This document shows, piece after piece, positions 63,601 through 64,000 of a stretch of 64,000 nucleotides of DNA. Source of the DNA: Agelaius tricolor. Lineage: Eukaryota; Chordata; Aves; Passeriformes; Icteridae. Both the position numbers and the translations under genes were made by a program. Under the pieces are notes generated by a model that worked only from the letters and a program-made list of their open reading frames with translations, was not told the DNA's origin and did not search any database. Each line of letters starts with the position of its first letter. The first letter of the stretch is position 1. The DNA is taken from the NCBI GenBank assembly GCA_023055355.1, contig JALJCS010000001.1, positions 67,869,381-67,933,380 of the forward strand. The letters run 5' to 3'.

Positions 63601-64000
63601 ACTTGGGCTGAACTTTCCAGCCTGCCCAGAGGACCACAGATAGACAACCCCTGACCACAGTTAGACAACCCCTACCTAGGCAAGCTGTCAGTTTGGCTTA
63701 GACTGGTAATATCCCTGTTCCAAATGGCAGTTTCTGAGATTTTTAACAATGTAATTTTGAGAATCCTAATTCATGAACACATGCAGAGATTTGTTGCTTA
63801 ACAGTTAAAAAACTTTTATGCTTGTAAACAGGTGTAAAAAAATACTCAGAAAACCACTTGATGATTTTTATTTGGTGTCACATCAGCCTCTACTCTCTGA
63901 TTTCAGAAAACATTATATGAAAAAACAGGACAACTTATAGTGGAGTATTGTATTGGAAATCAGCCTAAGCATGGTATTGGGTCTGGTCTTTTGCAAATAT
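60629..64000. other. Unique non-coding stretch to window end
   Basis: No gene or dispersed repeat recognised. The only clear local structure is the 21-bp tandem duplication at 63632-63673. The frame at 60919-61272 (117 codons) and those at 62388-62769 on both strands have no recognisable domain, and their compositions look random. Confidence 0.57.
63632..63673 (+). repeat. 21-bp tandem duplication, one mismatch
   Basis: Adjacent copies of GACCACAGATAGACAACCCC-T, the second with T in place of A at the ninth base. A fairly recent slippage or unequal exchange product. Confidence 0.92.

Noticed and set aside
1..64000. tRNA, rRNA, snRNA, microRNA genes, CRISPR arrays
   Set aside because: No tRNA B-box with a matching cloverleaf, no known small-RNA sequence and no regularly spaced repeat-spacer array was seen by eye. 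A covariance-model scan would be the decisive test.

Overview
The window looks like non-coding DNA from a vertebrate nucleus, most likely a bird. It is AT-rich and CpG-poor, and it contains no recognisable protein-coding gene. All confidently identified mobile elements are CR1 non-LTR retrotransposons, the dominant interspersed repeat of birds and other sauropsids. I saw no Alu or L1 copies, no LTR element and no bacterial operon, CRISPR array or phage module. A crocodilian or turtle cannot be excluded, but the CR1 3' ends, with their ATTCTRTGA-type termini, look avian. The window is either an intergenic desert or the inside of a very long intron.

Layout: 1-7.66 kb is unique AT-rich sequence with one weak exon-like candidate near 5.2-5.7 kb. 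A 5'-truncated CR1 on the minus strand occupies about 7.66-8.43 kb and still shows most of the ORF2 C-terminal coding frame. A decayed L2-like reverse-transcriptase fragment lies near 11.43-11.65 kb. 11.7-29 kb is unique sequence with a 19-unit AAT microsatellite (21.69 kb) and several short tandem duplications. A CR1 3' stub sits at 29.07 kb, and an internally deleted plus-strand CR1 at 38.17-38.54 kb. A pyrimidine/purine switch lies at 40.43 kb, an A-rich tract at 43.49 kb and another CR1 3' stub at 46.34 kb. Unusual palindromes occur at 51.19 and 54.26 kb. Two more plus-strand CR1 copies lie at 57.24 and 60.36 kb, and unique sequence runs to the end.

No genes work together here. The many open frames of 60-150 codons are spread over both strands and all frames, start at arbitrary ATGs, and show no family resemblance except where they cross CR1 or the L2-like relic. 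I found no support for a novel biological system. The observations worth a second look are structural (palindromes, tract asymmetry, simple repeats) and palaeogenomic (old retrotransposon relics).
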